Origin: Ignavibacteria bacterium UBA4661
Lineage (GTDB): Bacteria; Bacteroidota; Ignavibacteria; Kapaibacteriales; UBA4661
Length of the DNA stretch: 6,728 bases
Assembly (NCBI GenBank): GCA_002405405.1
Contig: DHLT01000106.1
Span: forward strand, 1-6,728
Direction of reading: 5' to 3'
The notes under the pieces were generated by a model that was given only the letters and a program-made list of their open reading frames with translations, made no database searches and was not told the DNA's origin. Position 1 is the stretch's first letter. Each line of letters starts with the position of its first letter. Of this stretch, positions 1 through 5,560 are shown one piece after another. The translations under genes and the position numbers were made by a program.

Positions 1-514
1 GAATACCCCATTCTTGGTGTAGTTGAGGTGTCATGCCGCTAAACTCTCGCTCAAATTCGCGGAGTAATTCTGCACCAATTTTTTGAATTGCTTTTTGCGA
101 ACGGATATTCTTCGCACCGATATGAAAAAGGACTGTATCAACATACTGAAATGCATAATCAAGCAAGAGTTTTTTACAAGAGCGGTTGTGTTCCTTACCC
201 CAATACGCGCGGCTGACAAAAGTAAATCCAATAGCAATGCTTGATTCTTCAGGTTTGTAGTCGTAGAATCGTGTCGAGCCAATGGGTTCATTTGTTATAG
301 CATCAAGGATCAAGAATGCCATACCACCTGCAATTGCACCATCAAAAAAATCTTGAAATACTTCGCGCTTATAGCGTTCTTTGGCAGGGTGCTGTTCCCA
401 TATCAGTGGATCGGAAGCAACAGCAAATAAGCGGTCTGCATCTGATGCGACAAGGGGAATAAGTTTAACTAATGAGTCAGAAAGTTCAGGTTGCCAGTTA
501 GGTAGCGATGCCAT
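1..514 (-). CDS. GNAT-family N-acetyltransferase, RimJ/RimL-like (3' end beyond window)
   Basis: Partial gene: 171 codons are visible before the left edge cuts it. The protein resembles the RimJ/RimL (Acetyltransf_3) branch of GNAT enzymes, which move an acetyl group from acetyl-CoA to an amine. Visible marks are a beta-strand block GSTRFYDY at residues 79-86, the acetyl-CoA-binding region IGFTF...RAYWGKEHN at about 95-110 followed by the helix KKLLLDYAF, and NIRSQKAIQKIGA at 136-148, which matches the 'N..S..a..kiGa' GNAT motif. The pyrophosphate loop (WGKEHNRSCK) is less glycine-rich than usual. The ATG start is supported by AAGGA (520-524) five bases upstream. It begins 38 bp after arsM and reads the same way, so it is probably the third gene of the ars operon. 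GNAT proteins called ArsN occur in ars operons, but this one looks like the general RimL-like type, so its substrate is unknown. Confidence 0.85.
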   Translation of the reverse strand, partial: MASLPNWQPELSDSLVKLIPLVASDADRLFAVASDPLIWEQHPAKERYKREVFQDFFDGAIAGGMAFLILDAITNEPIGSTRFYDYKPEESSIAIGFTFVSRAYWGKEHNRSCKKLLLDYAFQYVDTVLFHIGAKNIRSQKAIQKIGAELLREFEREFSGMTPQLHQEWGI

Positions 515-552
515 GTATATCCTTAAAAATGCAATAATTATACTGCGATGTA

Positions 553-1371
553 TTATGGTTTTTGAGCAAATACAGTGATACTGAAAATACCATGTACGCC
601 GTTTTTAAATTCTGCTATTTCTTGTTCGCTCAAGTATGAGCGAAGAATACTATCCGGCAAGATAATCGGCTTTTGTTTTTGTATGGTAACACCAATAAAT
701 CCGACTTGGGCAATATACTTTGCATACTGTTCTTTTTGTATTGCACCGGCAACACATCCGGCATACATTTCTGCATCATGTTGTAGAGCAGAAGGTAGTT
801 CGCCGACAAGAACAATATACGAAATACTGCAATGCCCACCCGGCTTGAGGATACGATAAATTTCTTGGAAAACCTGCTGTTTATTGGGTACAAGATTTAA
901 CACGCAATTGCTGACAACGACATTGGCAATGTTGTCTTCAAGGGGAATATTCTCAATGTCGCCTTCACGAAATTCAACATTAGTATAGCCGAGAGCTTGT
1001 GCATTTGCGCGAGCTTTTTCGAGCATGGCAGGTGTAAAATCAATACCGATAACATAACCGCTCTCGCCTGTCTCTCGACGCGCAATAAAGCAATCATTAC
1101 CGGCACCCGAGCCAAGATCGACAACGGTATCACCTTGCTGTATGTGCGCAAACTGTGTGGGCAGACCGCACCCCAAACCCAAATCTGCTTCGGCAACATA
1201 ACCGTCGAGATTGGAGTAATCATCGGACATAATGTTGTACACATCATCAGATGAACAACAGACAGATCCACAACATGCTGCATCTTGCACCGCAATGTCT
1301 TGGCGGGCGATTGCACCATATTTTTCACGGACGAGTGCTTTAAGGTCGGAAGGAGAAGAAAGTGTTTTCAT
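553..1371 (-). CDS. arsM: Arsenite S-adenosylmethionine methyltransferase ArsM
   Basis: A cytoplasmic SAM-dependent methyltransferase that would convert As(III) to methylated arsenicals. With the chosen start it has 272 residues, normal for bacterial ArsM. The Rossmann methyltransferase core is clear: motif I VDLGSGAGNDCF at 84-95, acidic GIDFTPAMLEKAR at 109-121, GDIENIP at 137-143, and LKPGGH at 175-180. The cysteines expected to bind arsenic are all present: a cluster CCGSVCC at 33-39, C68 in LGLGCGLP, C156 in VSNCVLNL and C206 in YAGCVAGA. The frame extends to an ATG at 1413 that overlaps the end of arsR by 10 bp. The 14 extra residues would be hydrophobic (MLLNLILTFLFLDL) and unlike the family, whose members start near MKT...VREKYG, so 1371 is preferred although no ribosome-binding site is visible there. 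Oddity: the usual SDIV after the glycine motif reads SYIV (Y185). It follows arsR and shares its promoter. Confidence 0.95.
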   Translation of the reverse strand: MKTLSSPSDLKALVREKYGAIARQDIAVQDAACCGSVCCSSDDVYNIMSDDYSNLDGYVAEADLGLGCGLPTQFAHIQQGDTVVDLGSGAGNDCFIARRETGESGYVIGIDFTPAMLEKARANAQALGYTNVEFREGDIENIPLEDNIANVVVSNCVLNLVPNKQQVFQEIYRILKPGGHCSISYIVLVGELPSALQHDAEMYAGCVAGAIQKEQYAKYIAQVGFIGVTIQKQKPIILPDSILRSYLSEQEIAEFKNGVHGIFSITVFAQKP

Positions 1372-1403
1372 GAGGTCAAGAAAAAGGAATGTAAGAATAA
1401 GGT

Positions 1404-1811
1404 TTAGCAACATGGATCTTCTGTTGGTGCGGTTTGTACACCTGTATCATTGAGTGCTTGAAAATGTTCCGGTATTGTTTGCGAGGTATCGCGTTTCATA
1501 TTATCAAACTTGCGAAACCAAACACCCATAAAGTCTTTGAACTTCATCCATGTGCGTTCATTAATACAATAGCACACAGCAGGACCTTCGATTTTGCCTT
1601 TAATAAGTCCGGCACGCTTGAGTTCTTTCAGGTGCTGTGAAACAGTCGATTGTGCAAGGGGGATCTCAGCAACAATATCGCCGCAGACACAGGAATTTGT
1701 TCTGAGCAAATGCTCAAGAATAGCAACACGTGCAGGGTGTGCAAGTGCCTTGAGGAGAGCTGCAATGTCATTTTGTCTCTTAGAGAATTCTTCAGTTTTT
1801 GATGTGCCCAT
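1404..1811 (-). CDS. arsR: ArsR/SmtB-family arsenic-responsive repressor
   Basis: A 135-residue winged-helix repressor that is expected to bind operator DNA as a dimer and let go when As(III) or Sb(III) binds its cysteines. Residues 19-36 (LLKALAHPARVAILEHLL) form the start of the classic ArsR fold. The recognition helix is PLAQSTVSQHLKELKRAGLI at 51-70, followed by the beta wing GKIEGPAVCYCI. Cysteines come in three groups: C41/C43 at the start of the DNA-binding motif (like the CVC of plasmid ArsR proteins), C80/C82 in the wing, and C134/C135 at the very C-terminus. The tail after residue 103 is longer than in minimal ArsR proteins. The start is firm because AAAGGAG lies 8 bases upstream. 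Two likely operator copies lie at 1853-1902, so autoregulation of arsR-arsM is the natural reading. The last codons overlap a possible earlier arsM start. Confidence 0.95.
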   Translation of the reverse strand: MGTSKTEEFSKRQNDIAALLKALAHPARVAILEHLLRTNSCVCGDIVAEIPLAQSTVSQHLKELKRAGLIKGKIEGPAVCYCINERTWMKFKDFMGVWFRKFDNMKRDTSQTIPEHFQALNDTGVQTAPTEDPCC

Positions 1812-1819
1812 ACTTCATG

Positions 1820-1826
1820 CTCCTTT
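1820..1826 (-). promoter_or_regulatory. Strong ribosome-binding site of arsR
   Basis: On the minus strand this reads AAAGGAG, 8 bases before the arsR ATG at 1811. It fixes that start and is the strongest Shine-Dalgarno match in the window. Most other genes here have none. Confidence 0.8.
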
Positions 1827-1852
1827 GTGAAACCATAATGAAAGAAAGTCAA

Positions 1853-1876
1853 TCTTATCGCAATATACCGATAAGA
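1853..1876. promoter_or_regulatory. Probable ArsR operator, copy 1 (perfect inverted repeat)
   Basis: Perfect 8-bp arms TCTTATCG (1853-1860) and CGATAAGA (1869-1876) are separated by 8 bp. The site lies 42 bp upstream of the arsR start. On the minus strand the spacer reads GTATATTG and contains TATATT, a possible -10 element, so a bound repressor would cover the promoter. No good -35 is seen at the proper distance, so the promoter itself is only suggested. ArsR-family repressors bind such dyads next to their own gene. Confidence 0.65.
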
Positions 1877-1882
1877 GTTGTT

Positions 1883-1902
1883 TTATCGTAATAATACGAT
1901 GA
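1883..1902. promoter_or_regulatory. Probable ArsR operator, copy 2
   Basis: The same pattern as copy 1, TTATCG-N8-CGATGA, with one mismatch in the outer right arm. It can also be read as a 16-bp dyad ATCGTA-ATAA-TACGAT (1885-1900). Its centre is 28 bp from that of copy 1. The repetition of the half-sites at the same spacing supports a protein-binding site rather than chance. Confidence 0.6.
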
Positions 1903-2044
1903 GTTTATTTTTTTTTATATGTGTTGAAAACAAGCTTGCTTTCTGCGCACATTCTTTGCATTTTCGGTTAGTTTGCTGTGCACAAAATGATGATCTGTGT
2001 ATCATAATGTTTTGATTCTTTCTATCACCAATTTGCTGAATTGT

Positions 2045-2524
2045 ATGATCAACCCCACAACACTCAACCGATTGCATTTTCAACACTTGGCTATACGATT
2101 GCACATACAGGGCTATTCAGAAGAACAGATTCGTAAGCAGGTGCAACTTGATGGTCAACCCGCTAAATGGTCGGCTGCACAGAATATTGCTCATCTTGGT
2201 GCATACCAAGAACTTGTAACACGTATTCGTATCCCGGGTATTGTGGCAGGTGTATTGACATCTTTTGAGCCATTGAAGTCTGATAATGATGCCGATTTTT
2301 TAGCTTGGTGTGAATACACGACAATCAATATGCTGGATACATTAGAATCTACACGCAATAATTTTATTGAGTTAACAGAAGATCTTTCCCCTGATGATCT
2401 GGCACAAACAGCGACTCATGCCCGCTATGGCACGATGAATGTCGAGCAGTGGATTGAGTTCTTTTTACTTCATGAGGCACATCATATCTTTACAATCTTT
2501 CGGCGATTACGAGGGGTGGCGTGA
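2045..2524 (+). CDS. DinB-like (DinB_2 / YfiT-type) four-helix metal-binding protein
   Basis: A 159-residue soluble protein with the marks of the DinB/YfiT four-helix-bundle superfamily. These marks are the W-S...N-I-A-H-L block at 42-51 and, near the end, E-Q-W-I-E-F-F-L-L-H-E-A-H-H at 134-147. H50, H143 and H147 are the expected metal-binding triad. Family members include thiol-dependent S-transferases (for example bacillithiol or mycothiol transferases) and many proteins of unknown role, and nothing here fixes a substrate. The ATG at 2045 is chosen over an in-frame GTG at 1997, because the extra 16 residues (starting YHNVLILSITNLL) precede the usual family start. Neither has a clear ribosome-binding site. 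It is transcribed away from arsR across a 233-bp gap, and a DnaA-box-like array follows it. Confidence 0.8.
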   Translation: MINPTTLNRLHFQHLAIRLHIQGYSEEQIRKQVQLDGQPAKWSAAQNIAHLGAYQELVTRIRIPGIVAGVLTSFEPLKSDNDADFLAWCEYTTINMLDTLESTRNNFIELTEDLSPDDLAQTATHARYGTMNVEQWIEFFLLHEAHHIFTIFRRLRGVA

Positions 2525-2565
2525 AGTTTCAACCCAGGATAAGGCACTATTTTACAAGATTTATT

Positions 2566-2649
2566 GAGTTTTCCACACGAAGGCATGAGTTTTCCACATA
2601 AAAACACAAGTTTTCCACATGTGGTGTGTGTGACTGAGATTTTCCACAT
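2566..2649 (+). repeat. Array of four DnaA-box-like direct repeats (TTTTCCACA); possible replication origin or DnaA-regulated promoter
   Basis: TTTTCCACA occurs at 2569-2577, 2590-2598, 2611-2619 and 2640-2648, always in the same direction. The first three are exactly 21 bp apart, about two DNA helix turns, and share the longer unit (G/A)AGTTTTCCACA. The fourth is 29 bp further on, with an extra A (GAGATTTTCCACAT). A palindrome CCACATGTGG covers 2615-2624 at the third copy. The array fills most of the 167-bp gap between the DinB-like gene and yciO, ending 43 bp before the yciO ATG. No further copies were noticed elsewhere in the window on reading. The nine-base word is the cyanobacterial DnaA-box consensus and one base from the E. 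coli box TTATCCACA. AT-rich DNA lies on both sides (about 2544-2570 and 2639-2678), but no clear unwinding 13-mers or DnaA-trio pattern could be recognised. dnaA and dnaN are not nearby, so origin function is inference. Confidence 0.6.
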
Positions 2650-2691
2650 TAATGTTTTGAGCTGTTAATCTTTCTATCATGAGCGACGACG

Positions 2692-3330
2692 ATGGCAGCA
2701 CTTTTTGTTGACATACACCCGGTAACGCCACAGCCTTCGCGTCTTGAGTCGGTTGCGATGGAAATAGAGCGTGGAGCGGTGATCTTGTATCCTTCTGATA
2801 CGGGATTTGCGTTGGGGTGTACATTGGCAAATAAGTCGGCAATCGAAAAAATTCGTATCATCCGAAATTTACCGGACAATAAACACCTGACGTTTTTATG
2901 TGATTCACTCACGCATATTGCAGAATATGCCAAGGTAAGCAATGCGATGTACAAAACTATCAAGCGATTGATTCCGGGACCGTTTACCTTCATTTTGCCG
3001 GCGACAAAATCTGTCCCTCGTTTTGCTCAAGACCCCAAACGCAGAACAACCGGTATTCGTGTGCCACAGAATACCATTGCTCTTGAGTTAATTCGTGCCA
3101 TTGCTCATCCATTGATTTCGATTTCTGCCAAAACAGATGATGGACACCAAGAGCCGTACGAAGTTATCGAAGCATTGCAGCATCGTGTTGATATTGTTAT
3201 AACATCGCCCTATTATGACTTTGAGGGAGAATCTACCGTGATCGATATGACCACGGACGAATTTGCTATGATTCGTGCCGGTGCACGCTATGAAGAGGCA
3301 CTTCCATATATGGCAGACATGCCTGACTAA
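2692..3330 (+). CDS. yciO: YciO-type protein of the Sua5/YciO/YrdC (threonylcarbamoyl-AMP synthase) family
   Basis: A 212-residue cytoplasmic protein with the YrdC-like dsRNA/nucleotide-binding fold. This fold in Sua5/TsaC makes threonylcarbamoyl-AMP from threonine, bicarbonate and ATP for the t6A tRNA modification. It matches E. coli YciO better than TsaC or Sua5: the N-terminus LFVDIHPVTPQ, the block VILYPSDTGFALGC at 30-43, and IRNLPDNKHLTFLC at 57-70 where TsaC/Sua5 carry K-x-R-P. Other landmarks are PGPFTFIL at 95-102, TGIRVP at 120-125, STVIDMT at 181-187 and IRAGA at 194-198. It lacks the extra C-terminal domain of Sua5. Whether YciO proteins make TC-AMP for t6A in the cell is less certain than for TsaC/Sua5. 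No ribosome-binding site is visible. The gene lies 43 bp after the DnaA-box-like array and converges on carA. Confidence 0.88.
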   Translation: MAALFVDIHPVTPQPSRLESVAMEIERGAVILYPSDTGFALGCTLANKSAIEKIRIIRNLPDNKHLTFLCDSLTHIAEYAKVSNAMYKTIKRLIPGPFTFILPATKSVPRFAQDPKRRTTGIRVPQNTIALELIRAIAHPLISISAKTDDGHQEPYEVIEALQHRVDIVITSPYYDFEGESTVIDMTTDEFAMIRAGARYEEALPYMADMPD

Positions 3331-3372
3331 GGGAGTAGCAACCGCAAGGCAAACAAAGTCAGATAAGCACCT

Positions 3373-4521
3373 TTATACTTCTAAGACCGCCGTTGTACGT
3401 TCAGTCATGAGGGCGATAAACTGTTGAAAAAGGTAATCTGAATCATGCGTTCCCGGGGATGCTTCGGGGTGATATTGCACGCAGAAGACGGGCAGTGTTT
3501 TGTGGCGAAAACCTGCAACACTTTGGTCGTTGAGGTTGGTATGGGTCAGTTCCAAGAAGTCCGGCATAGTATCGTGCGCAACACCAAAGCCATGATTTTG
3601 CGAGGTAATTTCAATGCGACCGAGCAAGTGATTCTTAACCGGATGATTAGCGCCACGATGACCAAAGCGCAGTTTGTAGGTCGACGCACCAAAGGCAAGG
3701 GCAAGAAGTTGATGTCCCAAACAAATACCAAATGTTGGAAACTCCTGTACTAGGGCACGAATAGTTTCGATAGTGTAGGTAACAGCTGAAGGATCGCCGG
3801 GACCATTTGACAAAAACAGACCATCAGGTTGAATGGCACGAATATCATCAGCTGTTGCATTGCTAGGAAAGACGATGACTTCGCAATTGTATTGTGCGAG
3901 GCGACGCAAAATGTTACGCTTAATACCATAGTCAATTGCCGCTACCCGAAAGCGTTTGGTTGATGTAAATCCTTGTGTACCGAGTAACAAAGGTTCGTCT
4001 TGGGACTCAAATGTATACGATGCTGATGTCGTAACAAATCGTGTCAAGTCGAGACCCTCCATTGAAGGAATAGACCGTGCTCGCTCAACGAGCACAGATG
4101 CATCAGATTCTTTCGCTGAGATAATACCGCGCATCACACCTTCGCTCCGCAGGATGCGTACTAAACTTCGAGTATCAATGCCCTGAATACCAATTTTTTT
4201 ATGATGGATGAGATACTCTTCGAGTGATTGTACTGCGCGCCAATTAGAATGAACGCGAGCATATTCACGCACAATCATACCTTCGGCTTGCAAGAAAGGA
4301 GACTCACCATCTTCGGGCGTGATACCATAATTTCCAATATGCGGATAGGTAAAAGTGAGAAGCTGTCCACGATAGCTTGGGTCGGTCAGGACTTCTTGAT
4401 AACCTGTCAGAGCAGTGTTAAACACTACCTCGCCTTGTGCTTCAACTGTCGTGTCACCAAAAGCAAATCCCGAAAAAGTCATTCCATTTTCTAATGCAAG
4501 CAGGGCAGGAGTCATAGTCAT
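3373..4521 (-). CDS. carA: Carbamoyl-phosphate synthase small (glutaminase) subunit CarA
   Basis: CarA hydrolyses glutamine and passes ammonia to CarB, which makes carbamoyl phosphate for pyrimidine and arginine synthesis. With the chosen start it has 382 residues, normal for the family. The N-terminal CPSase_sm_chain domain spans roughly 3-130, with GEVVFNTALTGYQEVLTDPS and GIDTRSLVR clear. The class I glutamine amidotransferase domain follows: LSNGPGDPS at about 237-245, the nucleophile C267 in FGICLGHQ, and H351 and E353 in QYHPEASPG, so the full triad is present. The frame runs on to an ATG at 4578, but the extra 19 residues do not look like the family. ATGs at 4521 (MTMTPALLALENG) and 4515 fit it, and neither has a ribosome-binding site. 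It stands alone: the downstream neighbour is the convergent yciO, and carB is not in the window. No terminator is visible in the 42-bp gap between the two stops. Confidence 0.97.
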   Translation of the reverse strand: MTMTPALLALENGMTFSGFAFGDTTVEAQGEVVFNTALTGYQEVLTDPSYRGQLLTFTYPHIGNYGITPEDGESPFLQAEGMIVREYARVHSNWRAVQSLEEYLIHHKKIGIQGIDTRSLVRILRSEGVMRGIISAKESDASVLVERARSIPSMEGLDLTRFVTTSASYTFESQDEPLLLGTQGFTSTKRFRVAAIDYGIKRNILRRLAQYNCEVIVFPSNATADDIRAIQPDGLFLSNGPGDPSAVTYTIETIRALVQEFPTFGICLGHQLLALAFGASTYKLRFGHRGANHPVKNHLLGRIEITSQNHGFGVAHDTMPDFLELTHTNLNDQSVAGFRHKTLPVFCVQYHPEASPGTHDSDYLFQQFIALMTERTTAVLEV

Positions 4522-4685
4522 ACGAGGAAATATCAATGGCTCAAAAAGTGTGCATGATTTGCACCGAATGAATTGCAAAAGCCAAAACTATGCAATGTCT
4601 GCTGTGCCACAAAAGAATAACGCAGAACAAAGCTTATGAAAGGATGTAGGACATATCGGAACTGCGCCGTATTTTCAAGTGTTAA

Positions 4686-4946
4686 ATAAGCATAGCAAAG
4701 TCTAATGCAAATTGTGCGCAACCCCAAAAGCATTGTGCAAATGGCACACAATGCTGCTGTCATCAAACGAGTTTCATCTTCCCAATACAATCAAACATAC
4801 CGCCTCATGTCCCGTTAGCACAGAGTAGTGCTTACCGTACTGCTCATGGTACTCCCCATGAACAACATAAACAACAGCCCCTTGCCACGGAAGCTCAATA
4901 TCGTGTCGGCAACAGAGTTCTTGTCCTGAATCAGAGTTATGAACCA
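4686..4946 (+). other. Stop-free in-frame extension upstream of the HNH gene, lacking ATG/GTG/TTG
   Basis: After the stop TAA at 4683-4685 the frame of the HNH gene stays open for 87 codons up to its ATG at 4947. The last part reads ...YRVGNRVLVLNQSYEP. VLVLNxSYEP is the usual beginning of this HNH family, so at least 4917-4946 is probably translated. No ATG, GTG or TTG codon occurs in this frame in the stretch. Possible explanations are a non-standard start (for example ATA at 4797), a base error, or a real N-terminal loss. Confidence 0.5.
4729..4755. repeat. Perfect 9-bp inverted repeat (hairpin or operator) upstream of carA
   Basis: The arms are AGCATTGTG (4729-4737) and CACAATGCT (4747-4755) with a 9-bp spacer. 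The word ATTGTGC also occurs 21 bp to the left (4711-4717) within the near-palindrome TTGTGCGCAA. There is no T-tract on either strand, so it is not a standard terminator. It lies about 208 bp from the carA start and 190 bp from the HNH ATG, and could be an operator or an RNA hairpin. Confidence 0.45.
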
Positions 4947-5405
4947 ATGAGTGTGTGTGGCGTTCACAAAGCCATTAGTTTACTCTTTCTTTCGAAGGCA
5001 GATGTCGTAGAGATTTATCCCGATCATGTTTTGCGCTCTGTATCGCTTGTGCTGGAATATCCAAGCGTGATTCGTTTGCGCCGTTATATTCACTTGCCTA
5101 TCAAATCAGTTGAACTTTCGCGTAAAAATGTCATGCGCCGTGATAATCACCAATGCCAGTATTGTGGTGTAACTAAACCACCCCTGACGGTCGATCATGT
5201 CATGCCTCGTTCACGCGGTGGTCAAGATACATGGGAAAACCTTGTTACAGCATGTATCAAATGTAATGTGAAAAAAGGTAATCGCACACCGGAAGAAGCA
5301 CACATGAAGCTCCGTGTTGTACCACGCAGACCCAGCCATGTTGCATTTCTTAAAAATTTCGGTGGTGATATCCATGAAACATGGCGACCATACCTTTTTA
5401 TGTAA
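4947..5405 (+). CDS. HNH endonuclease-family protein
   Basis: A 152-residue protein from the only in-frame ATG. The second half is a complete HNH (beta-beta-alpha metal) nuclease domain. It begins with ELSRKNVMRRDNHQCQYCG, where C70 and C73 are zinc ligands. LTVDHVMPRSRGGQDTWENL follows, with D83 and H84 as the catalytic pair and N98 the middle N of HNH. ACIKCNVKKGNRTPEEA carries C103 and C106, the second zinc pair, and N107. The domain ends with ETWRPYLFM, typical of this family. The family is widespread in bacteria and not tied to a restriction system. Its cellular role is not established; DNA cleavage is inferred from the intact motif. Homology appears to begin about ten residues before the ATG (VLVLNQSYEP), so the annotated start is probably too short or the true start is non-standard. 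It is followed by a 155-bp gap. Confidence 0.88.
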   Translation: MSVCGVHKAISLLFLSKADVVEIYPDHVLRSVSLVLEYPSVIRLRRYIHLPIKSVELSRKNVMRRDNHQCQYCGVTKPPLTVDHVMPRSRGGQDTWENLVTACIKCNVKKGNRTPEEAHMKLRVVPRRPSHVAFLKNFGGDIHETWRPYLFM

Positions 5406-5560
5406 TCATTGATATGTTTGTTTTTCGTAGAATGTAAGCAAATTGAGTTGCTATGATTTCAGTAAATTGTCCGAAGAAATCAAGAATACTCTCTGAGAAA
5501 AACACATGGTAATATATAGACCCATGATGCAACTCTGTAATACCTCAATCCCACAACATT

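Larger units (their letters stand above)
4522..4946. other. 425-bp gap between divergent carA and HNH gene
   Basis: This gap should hold the promoters of carA (leftward) and of the HNH gene (rightward), but no convincing -35/-10 pair could be picked. It contains the inverted repeat at 4729-4755 and, on the plus strand, a stop-free stretch from 4686 in frame with the HNH gene. Other short open frames, such as a minus-strand one at 4533-4790, have unlikely compositions. No RNA gene or riboswitch was recognised. Confidence 0.5.

Noticed and set aside
897..1328. 143-residue minus-strand ORF inside arsM
   Set aside because: It lies in another frame of the clearly coding arsM and has no family resemblance.
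1997..2044. GTG start adding 16 residues to the DinB-like protein
   Set aside because: The extension precedes the usual family start, and the ATG at 2045 is a better start.
2566..2649. CRISPR-like array
   Set aside because: The repeats are only 9-13 bp with gaps of about 8-20 bp, far too short for CRISPR repeats and spacers, and no cas gene is near.
2561..2842. Minus-strand ORF ending in MWKTxxF repeats
   Set aside because: The protein repeat is only the 21-bp DNA repeat read in frame (21 is a multiple of 3). The fourth box breaks the frame, and most of the ORF is a shadow of yciO.
3331..3372. Bidirectional terminator between yciO and carA
   Set aside because: No stable hairpin followed by a T-run could be found on either strand in this 42-bp gap.
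4533..4790. Minus-strand 85-residue ORF upstream of carA
   Set aside because: Its composition is unlike its neighbours (many Cys, His, Phe), with no recognisable domain and no ribosome-binding site.
5437..5452. AGCAA/TTGCT hairpin after the HNH gene as terminator
   Set aside because: Only 5 bp of stem with a 6-base loop and no T-tract after it.
5500..5530. TAATATATAG as -10 element of the cupredoxin-like gene
   Set aside because: The -10-like run is attractive, but no acceptable -35 lies about 17 bp upstream, so it was not listed as a promoter.
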